Shown: positions 47,303-55,877 of the stretch, one piece after another
Position numbering within the stretch: position 1 is the stretch's first letter
Layout of the letters: every line of letters begins with the position of its first letter
DNA from: Roseivivax isoporae LMG 25204
GTDB taxonomy: Bacteria > Pseudomonadota > Alphaproteobacteria > Rhodobacterales > Rhodobacteraceae
Assembly: GCF_000521865.1 (NCBI RefSeq)
Contig: NZ_JAME01000017.1
Coordinates: 38,692-102,691 of the forward strand
Direction: 5' to 3'
Length of the DNA: 64,000 nucleotides
The notes under the pieces: generated by a model
The model's database searches: none
Told to the model about the DNA's origin: nothing
Seen by the model: the letters and a program-made list of their open reading frames with translations, nothing else
Made by a program: the position numbers and the translations under genes

Positions 47303-48376
47303 TCACATGTTCTCTTCGCAAATGGCGGCATCCCCGGCGCCGTCGCAGACCTGGTCCCAGGTGTAGAGGCCGGACTCGACGACCCTGCCGACGGTGTCGA
47401 CGGTGACGTTCTCGACCGGCAGGAACGCCGCGGGCACCTCCATGAAGGTGTTGTCGACCGTGCCGTTGATCCGGTCGCCCGACAGTTCGGCGCCTTCGAG
47501 GATGTCTTGCGACAAGTCGGCCGCGGCGTCTGCCATCACCCGCAGGTCCTTGAAGATGGTGTTGTCCTGCCAGCCCTGCACGATGAACTGAACCGCTTCG
47601 ATGGTCGCGTCCTGGCCGCCGGTCACGACGACCTCGCCCTTCCCGAAGCCCTGGCTGATCAGCGCGGCGACGGCGCCGCCGGTGGTGCCGTCGTTCATGC
47701 CGAGAAACATGTCGACGGCGCCGCCGGAGCGTGTCAGGCAGTTCTCGGCGAAGGACTGCGCCTCGACCGGATCCCAGTTGGGCGTGTAATCCTCGCAGAC
47801 GATCTCGACCTTGCCGGCTTCGATCAGCGGATCGAGATGTTCGTTCTGCCCCTGCTCGTACATCCGGGTGCCGTATTCGCCCTGGTTGCCCTTCACCCGC
47901 GCGACGCGGACGGTGCCTTCCATGCCCGCGACGAGCTCGGCGGCCCGGGCACCCTGCGCCTGTCCGACGGCCAGCGCATCGAACAGCACATGTGCCTCGG
48001 CCTTCCCGCCGATCGCGTCATGCTCGTAGAGGAGCACGGGTACGCCGGCTTCCTCCGCGGCGCGCAGCGCGCCCGCGGCGAGGTTGGCGTCGGAGGCGGT
48101 GTAGACGATCAGGTCGGCCCCCTGGGCGATCGCGTCCTCGACCAGGCGCTGCTGCCGCGTCGGATCGCCCTGTCCGTTCTGCACGATGACCTCGGCGCCG
48201 GGCATCCGCTCCGCCATCGCGGCGGCGTAGAGCGGGGCATCGCGCCTCTCGAAGCGGATGGTCGTCGAGTTCGGCAGCATGAAGTAGACGGTTGGCCCGT
48301 CCTGCGCCGCGGCAGGCGCGGCAAGACCGCAGAGCGTTGCAAGCGCCGCCGTGCCGGTCAGCGTGATCCGTTTCAT
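47303..48376 (-). CDS. Sugar ABC transporter substrate-binding protein (ribose/xylose family)
   Basis: Periplasmic protein of 357 residues with signal MKRITLTGTAALATLCGLAAPAAA, then VYFMLPNSTTIRFERRDAPL, QGADLIVYTASDANLAAGAL and VAALISQGFGKGEVVVTGGQ, of the Peripla_BP_4 fold (XylF-like). Cysteines near residue 200 and the C-terminus may form a disulfide. ATG 48376 follows GGGGAGGAAGATGG. The adjacent inositol-dehydrogenase-like enzyme hints at a polyol or inositol ligand. Confidence 0.9.
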   Translation of the reverse strand: MKRITLTGTAALATLCGLAAPAAAQDGPTVYFMLPNSTTIRFERRDAPLYAAAMAERMPGAEVIVQNGQGDPTRQQRLVEDAIAQGADLIVYTASDANLAAGALRAAEEAGVPVLLYEHDAIGGKAEAHVLFDALAVGQAQGARAAELVAGMEGTVRVARVKGNQGEYGTRMYEQGQNEHLDPLIEAGKVEIVCEDYTPNWDPVEAQSFAENCLTRSGGAVDMFLGMNDGTTGGAVAALISQGFGKGEVVVTGGQDATIEAVQFIVQGWQDNTIFKDLRVMADAAADLSQDILEGAELSGDRINGTVDNTFMEVPAAFLPVENVTVDTVGRVVESGLYTWDQVCDGAGDAAICEENM

Positions 48377-48405
48377 TCCATCTTCCTCCCCATGTTGCGC
48401 ACCGT

Positions 48406-49281
48406 TCAACCGAGTGGTTTCGGCAACGGCGTCGCCTCGTAGCAGCCGACCACGCCGTGATCGAAATCGATGACCGAGCCGGTCATGATGCCGCTTTCCG
48501 GACCGGCAAGGTGCGCGATCCAGCGTGCGACCTCGTTCATGTCGAGCAGCCGGCCGGCCGGAAGCTCCTTGCCGGCCTGTTCCTGCCACCCGTCCGGCAT
48601 GTCGTGGAACGTCTTCTGCGTCACGTCTTCGGCCGGGGTGTCCATCCAGCCGATGGCGAGCGCATTCACGCGGATGCCGTGGCGGGCGAGACTGAAGCCG
48701 GCATTCTTCGTGGTGGCGATGAGCGCCGCCTTGGACGCGGCGTAGACCGCCAAAAACGGCACGCCGCCATGTGCGGTCACGGTCGCCACGTTGACGACCG
48801 ATCCGGGCTTGCCCCGCGCGATCCAGTGGTCCGCGGCGTGCTGGATCAGGAAAAAGGGCGCGCGGGCGTTGATGTCGAAAGTCCGCTGCCAGAGAGCCGC
48901 GTCGCCGTCGAGGATGCCGCCCCGGTCGGTGATCCCGGCAGAGTTCACGAGGATGTCGAAGCTGCCGAATTCCGCGACCGCACGTGCGATGAGCGCCCGG
49001 CAATCGTCCAGGTCCGAAAGGTCGGCCCGGTGATAGACCACGCGCGCCCCGGCGGAGGACAGCTGCCGCGCCGCGCTCTCGCCGGCCTCGGCGTTGCGTC
49101 CCGAGATCACTGCGCCAGCCAATCCCCGGCGCAGCATGGTGCGCACAGCCGTGAGTCCAAGGCCCTGGGTAGAGCCCGTCACGACCGCGACCTTGCCCGC
49201 GAAGACCCGGTCGGGCGGCTGGTCCACGTCAGATGCGGCGTGGGTGGCGGCATCGCCGAATGCGCTTGTCTCGCCTGCCAT
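48406..49281 (-). CDS. Short-chain dehydrogenase/reductase (SDR)
   Basis: A 291-residue SDR with TGSTQGLGLTAVRTMLRRG (cofactor), VNSAGITDRGG, YAASKAALIATTK (Y-x3-K) and a C-terminal VIDFDHGVVGC. The catalytic serine position reads VATVTAHGG, i.e. threonine where most SDRs have serine, which is worth noting but tolerated in some. A 25-residue N-terminal extension precedes the fold. Only 1 base separates its start from the next gene's stop; probable sugar/polyol dehydrogenase. Confidence 0.85.
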   Translation of the reverse strand: MAGETSAFGDAATHAASDVDQPPDRVFAGKVAVVTGSTQGLGLTAVRTMLRRGLAGAVISGRNAEAGESAARQLSSAGARVVYHRADLSDLDDCRALIARAVAEFGSFDILVNSAGITDRGGILDGDAALWQRTFDINARAPFFLIQHAADHWIARGKPGSVVNVATVTAHGGVPFLAVYAASKAALIATTKNAGFSLARHGIRVNALAIGWMDTPAEDVTQKTFHDMPDGWQEQAGKELPAGRLLDMNEVARWIAHLAGPESGIMTGSVIDFDHGVVGCYEATPLPKPLG

Positions 49282-49282
49282 G

Positions 49283-50293
49283 TCAGGCTCCTTCGTAGCT
49301 GAGGGTGACGGGCCGGTTCTCGCGATGGGACCGCAGCGCCGCCTCGGAGAGCATCAGAGCGCGTCGCCCGTCCTCGAACGTAACCGATGGCGCCCGGCCG
49401 GAGCCGAGCATGTCGATGAAGTCGCGGATCTCGGCCTCGTAGGCGTCGGCGTAACGTTCAATGAAGAAATGCAGCAGCGGGTCGCGTGCCGCGGTCGCCG
49501 CGGCGCCGTGCCGGGAGACCTCGCTCGGTCGATGGTTGTTCGACCGCACCATGCCCGTGGCTCCGAAGGCCTCGACCCGCTGGTCGTAGCCGTAGGTGGT
49601 CCGGCGCGAATTGTTGATGTGCACGAGCGCGCCGGATTCGCTGCGCATCACGATCATCGCCGTGTCGACGTCGTCCAGCTCGGCAAAGACCGGGTCGACC
49701 CGGTTCGCGGCCATAGCGTAGACCTCGACGATTTCCTCGCCGAGAACGAAGCGCGCCATATCGAAATCGTGGATCGACGTGTCGCGGAACAGGCCGCCAC
49801 AGGCTTCGAGGATGGGTCGTGGCGGTGGCGGACCGGGATCGCGGCTGGTAATGACCAGAAGTTCGAGCGCACCGATCTCGCCGTCTGCGACCGCCTTCCG
49901 GACCGCACCGTGGCTCGGGTCGAAGCGGCGGTTGAAGCCGAGCTGGATCGGAACATCCCGGCCCCGCAGCGCCTCGCGGCACTCCTCGACGCGGGAGAGA
50001 TCGACATCGATGGGTTTCTCGCAGAGGATCGGCCTGCCTGCCTCTGCCGATCTGAGGATCAGGTCGACATGGGTGTTTGTCGGCGAGGCGATCAGCACCG
50101 CGTCGACATCCTCTGCGCCGAGGATCGCATCGATGTCGCTTGACGCCCGGGCGCCGACGGCCTCGGCCGCCGCCGCGGCCCGCCCAAGATCGAGGTCGTA
50201 GCACCACGTCACCCGCGCATCCGCCTGCCGGGCGATGATGCCCGCGTGCATCGCCCCGATACGTCCCGTCCCGAGTACGGCAAACCGAACCAT
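49283..50293 (-). CDS. Gfo/Idh/MocA family dehydrogenase (inositol 2-dehydrogenase-like)
   Basis: A 336-residue NAD(P)-dependent oxidoreductase: N-terminal Rossmann motif VLGTGRIGAMHAGIIARQ, catalytic lysine in LCEKPIDVD, then GFNRRFDPSH and DTSIHDFDMARFVLGEE, the latter with the D-x3-H catalytic pair. The GTGRIGxMHAxII start and CYDLDLGRAAA agree best with myo-inositol 2-dehydrogenase IolG, yet several MocA relatives share this. First gene of the five-gene minus-strand sugar/polyol operon. Confidence 0.87.
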   Translation of the reverse strand: MVRFAVLGTGRIGAMHAGIIARQADARVTWCYDLDLGRAAAAAEAVGARASSDIDAILGAEDVDAVLIASPTNTHVDLILRSAEAGRPILCEKPIDVDLSRVEECREALRGRDVPIQLGFNRRFDPSHGAVRKAVADGEIGALELLVITSRDPGPPPPRPILEACGGLFRDTSIHDFDMARFVLGEEIVEVYAMAANRVDPVFAELDDVDTAMIVMRSESGALVHINNSRRTTYGYDQRVEAFGATGMVRSNNHRPSEVSRHGAAATAARDPLLHFFIERYADAYEAEIRDFIDMLGSGRAPSVTFEDGRRALMLSEAALRSHRENRPVTLSYEGA

Positions 50294-50481
50294 GCAAAGC
50301 CTCCCTGCCAGCCGCTTTCCGCGGCCTCGTCCTGTCGGAGAGCATCGCCGGCCGGTCCGCCGCCGGAAACGTCCAATCTGTCCACCCTGGAACGAATGTG
50401 CTGTTAACCTTTGGGGATTGCAGGAAGTCGTGAGATGCACTGGGGGAGCCCACAGCGAAAGCCGGTCCCATTTCGTCCAGA

Positions 50482-52221
50482 ATGAAACAAAATGCGCGTA
50501 CCGCGCCCGAGGCCAGCCTCGGCTACAAGGAGATGTCCGGCCACGAACTCTCCCGTTTTCTGGACTTCGTCGCGCGGATCGGAACGGAGACCGAGACCTG
50601 CCTCGGCATCGGCCCTTTGCGCGAGATGCCGGTGATGGTGCAGCTCTTGCGCAGCCATATCGAGGGACGGCTCGAAACCCCGTCGTCGCTGATCGCCAGT
50701 TCGGGGCTACCTCGCGGCACGGCGCACCGGATGATCGAGGACATGGTCGAACGCGGGCTCATCCATCGGCGGCCGCGCACCCGTAGCGGCAAGACCTACT
50801 CGCTGCATCCGTCGCCGGACCTGATCCGACAATGGCTCGACTACGCACGGCGCATGAAGTCCCTCGTGGGCACCGCGTTCGGGCTGCCGCAGGGCACCGA
50901 GTACTTCTTTGGCGCGTCCTACCTTTCCGGCTCGATCATTCCGCCGTTGCCGGTCATGCGCGAAAAGCTGGACCTCAAGGGGGGCCTCCGCCTGCTGCTG
51001 CACGCCGATCCGGCCTTCCTTGCGATGCAGAAGGTGAAGCAGCAGTTCGAGATGCATTTCGGCACGACGATCGAGGTCCGCGCGCTGTCGATCGACCGGC
51101 TGAGACGCGAAATCCTCGAGAATGCCCGCAGACCGCACTCGACGGTCGACATCGTCACCTGCGACCTCGCCTGGATGGCCGAACTCGCTGACAAGGGCGC
51201 GCTGCACCCGCTCTCCGATCTCGTGGAATCCGAGACGGATCTGGCCGACTTCCATCCCGAGGCACTGAATTCCGCGCGTCCGGGCGGCGTTCTCTACGGG
51301 CTGCCGGTGCAGACAACGCCGGAGCTCCTGATCTACCGGACCGACATCTTCGCCGAACGCGGCCTCGCCCCGCCCCGGACGCCCCGGGAGGTGCTGGCAA
51401 CGGCGCGGGCGCTGCACGATCCGGTTTCCGGGCTGAACGGGATCTGCTGGAACGGCGCCCGCGGCACGCCCGTCGGGACCACCTTCATGATGCTGATGGC
51501 GGATTTCGGTCAGCCGATCCTGAACCTGCCGCATACCGCCGCCGGCTTCAGCGACCAGGACTTGCAGCCCCACCACCGGCGCCCGATGCTCGACACGCCG
51601 GAGGCGCGGGAGGCGGCGGATTTCCTGATCGAGCTCCTGGCCGTGTCGCCCGACAACGTGCTGCAGATGTCATGGTACGAGCGGGCGCAATGCTATTTCC
51701 ACGGCCGGGCGGCGATGGCCTACAGCTACACCCAGATCATGCCGATGTTCGAGAACGACCCGACATCGCCCGCGCATGGCCGGACGGGATACGCGCTGCA
51801 CCCTTCGGCCGAAGGCGTCGAGAGCATCGCGCCGCTTGGCGGCTGGCATCTCTGCCTGCCCGCCAATCTCCGGGAGAACCGCCTCGCCGCGTCCTGGCAG
51901 GCAGCGCGAACACTGACCTCGCCGGCCGCGACCAAGCTCTACATCGAGAACGGGTCGCTGGTGAGCTCGCGCTTCTCGGTCTGCAACGATCCCGCCGTCG
52001 CCCACAGCCGGCCGATCATCCCCGTGGTCGACCGCTTCGCACGGGCCGGCAAGCTCAAGGCCTGGCCGCGGCCGGCAGTGCCGGAACTCAACGACCTCGT
52101 GCGGATCCTCGGCGAGGAAGTGCACACGATGCTGTTGCGCAACAAGATGCCGGCGGCCGCCCTGCGCGACGCACAGGCGCGCTGCGAGAAGGTGATGCGC
52201 CTCGGCGGGCGATGGCGCTGA
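50482..52221 (+). CDS. Winged-helix DNA-binding protein fused to an SBP_bac_1-type sugar-binding domain
   Basis: A 579-residue protein with two parts. Residues ~22-125 are helical with a winged-helix core (TPSSLIASSGLPRGTAHRMI, then MVERGLIHRRPRTRSGKTYS: recognition helix and basic wing), like MarR/IclR-type domains. From about 165 to 570 it follows a type-1 extracellular solute-binding protein (LRLLLHADPAFLAMQKVKQQ; VDIVTCDLAWMAELADKGAL; GLPVQTTPELLIYRTDIFAE; ADFGQPILNLP; GGWHLCLPANLRENRLAA). There is no signal peptide, so the sensor domain is cytoplasmic. It is divergent from the sugar ABC/dehydrogenase operon and likely its sugar-responsive regulator. Start ATG 50482 has no clear ribosome site; ATG 50533 follows AAGGAG too closely. 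Confidence 0.82.
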   Translation: MKQNARTAPEASLGYKEMSGHELSRFLDFVARIGTETETCLGIGPLREMPVMVQLLRSHIEGRLETPSSLIASSGLPRGTAHRMIEDMVERGLIHRRPRTRSGKTYSLHPSPDLIRQWLDYARRMKSLVGTAFGLPQGTEYFFGASYLSGSIIPPLPVMREKLDLKGGLRLLLHADPAFLAMQKVKQQFEMHFGTTIEVRALSIDRLRREILENARRPHSTVDIVTCDLAWMAELADKGALHPLSDLVESETDLADFHPEALNSARPGGVLYGLPVQTTPELLIYRTDIFAERGLAPPRTPREVLATARALHDPVSGLNGICWNGARGTPVGTTFMMLMADFGQPILNLPHTAAGFSDQDLQPHHRRPMLDTPEAREAADFLIELLAVSPDNVLQMSWYERAQCYFHGRAAMAYSYTQIMPMFENDPTSPAHGRTGYALHPSAEGVESIAPLGGWHLCLPANLRENRLAASWQAARTLTSPAATKLYIENGSLVSSRFSVCNDPAVAHSRPIIPVVDRFARAGKLKAWPRPAVPELNDLVRILGEEVHTMLLRNKMPAAALRDAQARCEKVMRLGGRWR

Positions 52222-52233
52222 CCCCGCGGTGGC

Positions 52234-53124
52234 CTATTCCGCCCGCAGGTGCGACGCGGTGAAGTCGACGAAGGCGCGGATCTTCGGGGCGAGCAGCCTG
52301 GCGTGCGGGTAGACGATCTGGATCGGGACCGCCGGCGGCATGAACCGCTCGAGCACCGGCACGAGCCGGCCGTCGCGCACCTGGCGCGCCACCATGTAGG
52401 ACAAGACGAGGCAGATGCCGTCGCCCCGTTCGGCGGCGTCGATCGCGGCGGCGGCGTCGTTCAGGCGCAGCCGGGGCGACAGCGCGATCGTCGCCTTGCG
52501 GCCACTTCCGGCGGTCAGGGACAGATCCTGCCCCGGCATGAGGCCCGAGAACGCGATGATGTCGTGCGCCTTGAGGTCCTCGGGCCGCTCGGGCCTGCCG
52601 CGCCGCGCGAGGTAGTCGGGCGCCGCGACCAGCAGGCGCCGCGTCTGGCCGACCCGCGCGGCGACGAGCGAGGAATCGGGCAGCGCCCCGATCCTCACCG
52701 CCACGTCCACGCCTTCGTCCACCAGGTCGACGACCCGGTCGAGCAGGGTGACCGACGCGGTGAGCGCGGGCTGTTCCCGAAGGAAGGCCGAAACGAGGTC
52801 GACGAGGTGCAGCCGCCCGAACATCACCGAACAGGTCGCGGTCAGGTGCCCGCGCGGCGCCGAGGACGCGCCGCCCGCGCTCCGTTCCGCGGCCTCGATC
52901 TCTGCCAGCAGGCGGCGGGTGGTCTCGACATAGCGCACGCCGGCCTCCGTCAGGCTCAGGCGGCGGGTCGTGCGGTTCAGGAGCCGCGCGCCGAGCCTGT
53001 CCTCGAGCGCGGCAACGGCCCGGGTCACGGCCGGCGGCGACATCCCGAGCTTCGCCCCGGCCGCCGCAAAGGCCCCGGCATTGGCAACCGCGACGATGAC
53101 CTCCATGGCGCGCAGGCGATCCAA
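52234..53124 (-). CDS. LysR family transcriptional regulator
   Basis: A 296-residue LysR-type regulator of the CrgA/DmlR-like branch: RAMEVIVAVANAGAFAAAGA, KLGMSPPAVTRAVAALEDRL, GARLLNRTTRRLSLTEAG, then a C-terminal effector domain. TTG at 53124 gives the usual LDRLRAMEV start and has GGGAAG upstream; ATG at 53106 would give 290 residues. It is convergent with the HTH-SBP fusion gene. Beside a decayed haloperoxidase gene; target unknown. Confidence 0.87.
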   Translation of the reverse strand: MDRLRAMEVIVAVANAGAFAAAGAKLGMSPPAVTRAVAALEDRLGARLLNRTTRRLSLTEAGVRYVETTRRLLAEIEAAERSAGGASSAPRGHLTATCSVMFGRLHLVDLVSAFLREQPALTASVTLLDRVVDLVDEGVDVAVRIGALPDSSLVAARVGQTRRLLVAAPDYLARRGRPERPEDLKAHDIIAFSGLMPGQDLSLTAGSGRKATIALSPRLRLNDAAAAIDAAERGDGICLVLSYMVARQVRDGRLVPVLERFMPPAVPIQIVYPHARLLAPKIRAFVDFTASHLRAE

Positions 53125-53357
53125 ACCGTTCTTCCCGTTTGCGGAACGAACTCTTGTCCAGTCCCTGCAGTGTAGCACGCGGCCGATGGGCGCAGGACAT
53201 CCATTCTGTCCCGGCGCGCCGTCAGTCGGCGGACCGGATCGAGGGGCCCGACTGCATGCCCTGACCGGAACCCGCGATGCCCGCGCGCCCGCGCACGCTT
53301 CGCCAGAGCGCGCGGCCGAGATGGAGGTGCTGCGCGGTTTCGAACGGACACCGCTGA

Positions 53358-53837
53358 CGAACGCCACCGCGGGAAGCCGCCGTCGGTGGCCTGCGCAATT
53401 TCGAGTACTGGACCAGCCAGGCCGGGCGACTTCTGTTCGAATACGGCGGGAACCGGACGCGCCCCCGGGCGACACGGGTCCACGCGCTGCTCAACCTGGC
53501 GTTCCACGACGCGGGCGTCGCCTGCTGCGACGCGAACCATGCCTACTGGTCCCTCCGTCCTGTACAGTTCGATCCGGCCTTCCAGACCGTCTTCCGGACG
53601 CCAAACCATCCGACCTGTACCGCGGCGCATGCGTGCTACTCGACGTCGGCGCCGGTGCTGGCGCACCTCTTTCCGGGCGACGCGGAGGTGCTGACGGCGC
53701 TCGGTCACGCGTCCGGCAACACCCGCGTCCGGGCCGGCATCCACTTTTCCAGCCACGTGGCCGCCGGACGCGAGATCGCCGACGAGGTGGACCGGCGCGC
53801 CATCGCACTCGCGCGCGCCGACGGGTCCGGCTTCTGA
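53358..53837 (+). pseudogene. Remnant of a PAP2/vanadium-haloperoxidase-like phosphatase gene
   Basis: Translating the frame ending at TGA 53835-53837 gives about 159 codons of a PAP2-superfamily C-terminus: NFEYWTSQAGRLLFEYG, HALLNLAFHDAGVACCDANH, AYWSLRPVQFDPAFQTVF, TPNHPTCTAAHACYSTSA (the PSGH position reads TAAH), and GNTRVRAGIHFSSHVAAGRE (R-x-x-AGIH with SSH for SD). No ATG or GTG start with a ribosome site exists before the in-frame stop at 53355, and the N-terminal half is missing, so it is a 5'-truncated, probably dead gene. Confidence 0.72.
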
Positions 53838-54136
53838 CGGGGGCCGGCCGCCCGTGGACCGGACACGCGGGCCGCGCGACGGACCGAAGGCCGCCCGGGG
53901 GGCGCCTCCTGCTCTCCGGCGGTTCCGGGTCGCACGGCGCCCCCGATCCGACATCCGCCCTTCTCCCGCGACCATCCGGAATGCGAGATCCATCTTGACC
54001 GGCGGGCGCAGCGCGTCTGTTCTTCGATCCGGAAGCTGTCCCGGAGGAGGCGCCCGCGCGTGCGGGCGGCTGCCCGAACGGAGGCATCCGCCCCGGCATC
54101 TCCGCGCGCTCCTCAGGTGTCTCGAGGTAACCCGCC

Positions 54137-55144
54137 ATGATCGACAGGCAGCCGACCTACCGCTTCCAGCGCGTGACCGCAGACAGCAGGTGCGAGCGGT
54201 CGATCATGTTCTCGGACAGCGTCGAGCTGGTCCTCTCCCACAGTCACGGCGTCCTCACGACCGAGCTGGTGACGCTCGGGTCGGAGGGGCCGACGCTCGG
54301 TCGCGTCCTGTCCACCGGTCACGCGATCGCGCTCCGCGAGGCGGAGACCCTGACGGTCCTGCTGCCGCGCGAGGGGCGTCTCGACATCCGGATCGCCGGC
54401 ACCGAGTACGCGGTGCCGGCCGGAACCGCGATGGCCTTCCGCCCGACGGAGCGCCACACCGTCGCCCGGCCCGGCACTCCGCACGTGCCGAAAACGCCGG
54501 CGGGCCCCGGCTCCGATCCGCGTTTCGCGGCCGCGACGCTCCAGGTGCCCATCGCGCGCCTGCACGACCTCGCGCGCGCGGCCGAGACCACGGCGGACAC
54601 GGTCTTGCGCCGGGACGGGATGGACCTGGCCGGCGAGCCCGGCCAGCTGCTCGGCCGCACCCTCCCCCGGTTGATCGACGACCTGCTCCGGCCACCGGCG
54701 GGGTCCGTTCCGCCGCGGGTGGCCGAAGAGATCGGGGCGCTCGTCGACGAACAGCTGTGCGGCCTCATCGGTGCGATGGCGGCGCGGACAGCCTCACGCC
54801 GCATCTTTCCCGCCTATCACCGCGTCCGCCAGGCGGAAGAGATCATGCACGCCGAGAGCGACAACCCGGTGTCGATGCTTGCCATCGCGGCCACGCTCGG
54901 CGTCAGCCTGCGCAGCCTGCAGCTCGCCTTCGCCGAGGTGCACGACGGCGTCAGCCCGCGCGAGCATCTCATCCGCATCCGGCTCGACAAGGCGCGCCGC
55001 CGGCTGCTGGACTGCGCCCGCGACGACAACGTGACCTCGGTGGCGATGGAAAGCGGCTTCTACCACCTGAGCCGCTTCGCCCAGGCCTATGCGCGGACCT
55101 TCGGCGAGAAGCCGAGCGAAACGCTGGCACGCCGGCGCCGATGA
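54137..55144 (+). CDS. AraC family transcriptional regulator
   Basis: A 335-residue regulator with an N-terminal AraC-binding-type domain (TVLLPREGRLDIRIAGTEYA, AVPAGTAMAFRPTERHTV) and a C-terminal double helix-turn-helix from about residue 230: EIMHAESDNPVSMLAIAATL, GVSLRSLQLAFAEVHDGVSP, ESGFYHLSRFAQAYARTFGE, KPSETLARR. Ends 20 bases before a convergent secreted-protein gene. The N-terminal part resembles the cupin-like domain of AraC_binding_2 proteins. Targets unknown. Confidence 0.9.
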   Translation: MIDRQPTYRFQRVTADSRCERSIMFSDSVELVLSHSHGVLTTELVTLGSEGPTLGRVLSTGHAIALREAETLTVLLPREGRLDIRIAGTEYAVPAGTAMAFRPTERHTVARPGTPHVPKTPAGPGSDPRFAAATLQVPIARLHDLARAAETTADTVLRRDGMDLAGEPGQLLGRTLPRLIDDLLRPPAGSVPPRVAEEIGALVDEQLCGLIGAMAARTASRRIFPAYHRVRQAEEIMHAESDNPVSMLAIAATLGVSLRSLQLAFAEVHDGVSPREHLIRIRLDKARRRLLDCARDDNVTSVAMESGFYHLSRFAQAYARTFGEKPSETLARRRR

Positions 55145-55163
55145 GGCGACGGCCGACGGCGCC

Positions 55164-55670
55164 TCAGTTCATTTCGACCCAGTCCTCGAGGGTGCCATCG
55201 TCGGCCACGGTGCAGGCGACGCGGCGCGGCCCGTCGGATTCCTTCATGATGATCTCGTGAAAGCCGGGGCGCAGGGCCGAGACCTGCTCGATCGTCACGG
55301 CACGACCCATCATGTCGGTGCAGGCACGCTGCGCCGCCCGCGGCACGCCGCCGACCGCATCGCCGTGATGGCCCTGGTGCCCCTGCAGGCTGATGCCGAG
55401 GAATGACCGGCCGGAATCGTACTGGCATTCGAACAGCGTCAGATCCGACCCCGAATCGGGATATTGTCCGTAGACATGGTAGGTTCCCCCCGACCGCTCC
55501 ACCGGCAGGGTCAACACGTCGTTCATCATGACGCCGAGTTCGGTGGCCGCGGCCTCGGCGCAGTGGGACGCCATGCCGGCCTCCACCACGACCTGGGCAG
55601 GGACCGGCAGTGCCGGAGCGAGGAACAGCGCGACGAGCGCGGGCAAGACGGCGGGGCGACGGCTGGGCAT
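55164..55670 (-). CDS. Secreted protein of unknown function (168 aa)
   Basis: Starts MPSRRPAVLPALVALFLAPALPVPA, a Sec signal peptide, followed by a ~143-residue mature domain with two or three cysteine pairs (SHCAEAAATELG, LFECQYDSG, RACTDMMGR, VACTVADDG) and a histidine-rich patch (GHQGHHGD). No family recognised. The longer frame upstream is shadow of a divergent gene. Isolated between the AraC gene and the next secreted-protein gene. Confidence 0.75.
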   Translation of the reverse strand: MPSRRPAVLPALVALFLAPALPVPAQVVVEAGMASHCAEAAATELGVMMNDVLTLPVERSGGTYHVYGQYPDSGSDLTLFECQYDSGRSFLGISLQGHQGHHGDAVGGVPRAAQRACTDMMGRAVTIEQVSALRPGFHEIIMKESDGPRRVACTVADDGTLEDWVEMN

Positions 55671-55877
55671 GGGGCTCCCTCTGGGCTCTCTGTGTCCGGG
55701 CGCGGGACCGGCTTCCTGCGCGCCCCCGCGACGCGATCCTGAGGGGCCGGGGGCGCAGCCCGCTATCCGCAACGCGAAACGACATCGCGTCCGCCGTTTC
55801 GTCTTTCGGATAGCGCGGCGCCAACGGGCGCGTAGCCTCAGGCACGCCCCGGCCAGCCCGATCGAAGGAGCCCCCTC

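Noticed and set aside
45692..48442. Long open frame of about 916 codons on the plus strand opposite the sugar ABC operon
   Set aside because: It is an Arg/His/Asp-rich antisense frame typical of GC-rich DNA; the minus-strand genes have clear ABC motifs and ribosome sites.
53838..54136. A 299-base stretch between the PAP2 remnant and the AraC gene
   Set aside because: No gene, repeat or clear terminator was seen; it presumably holds the AraC promoter.
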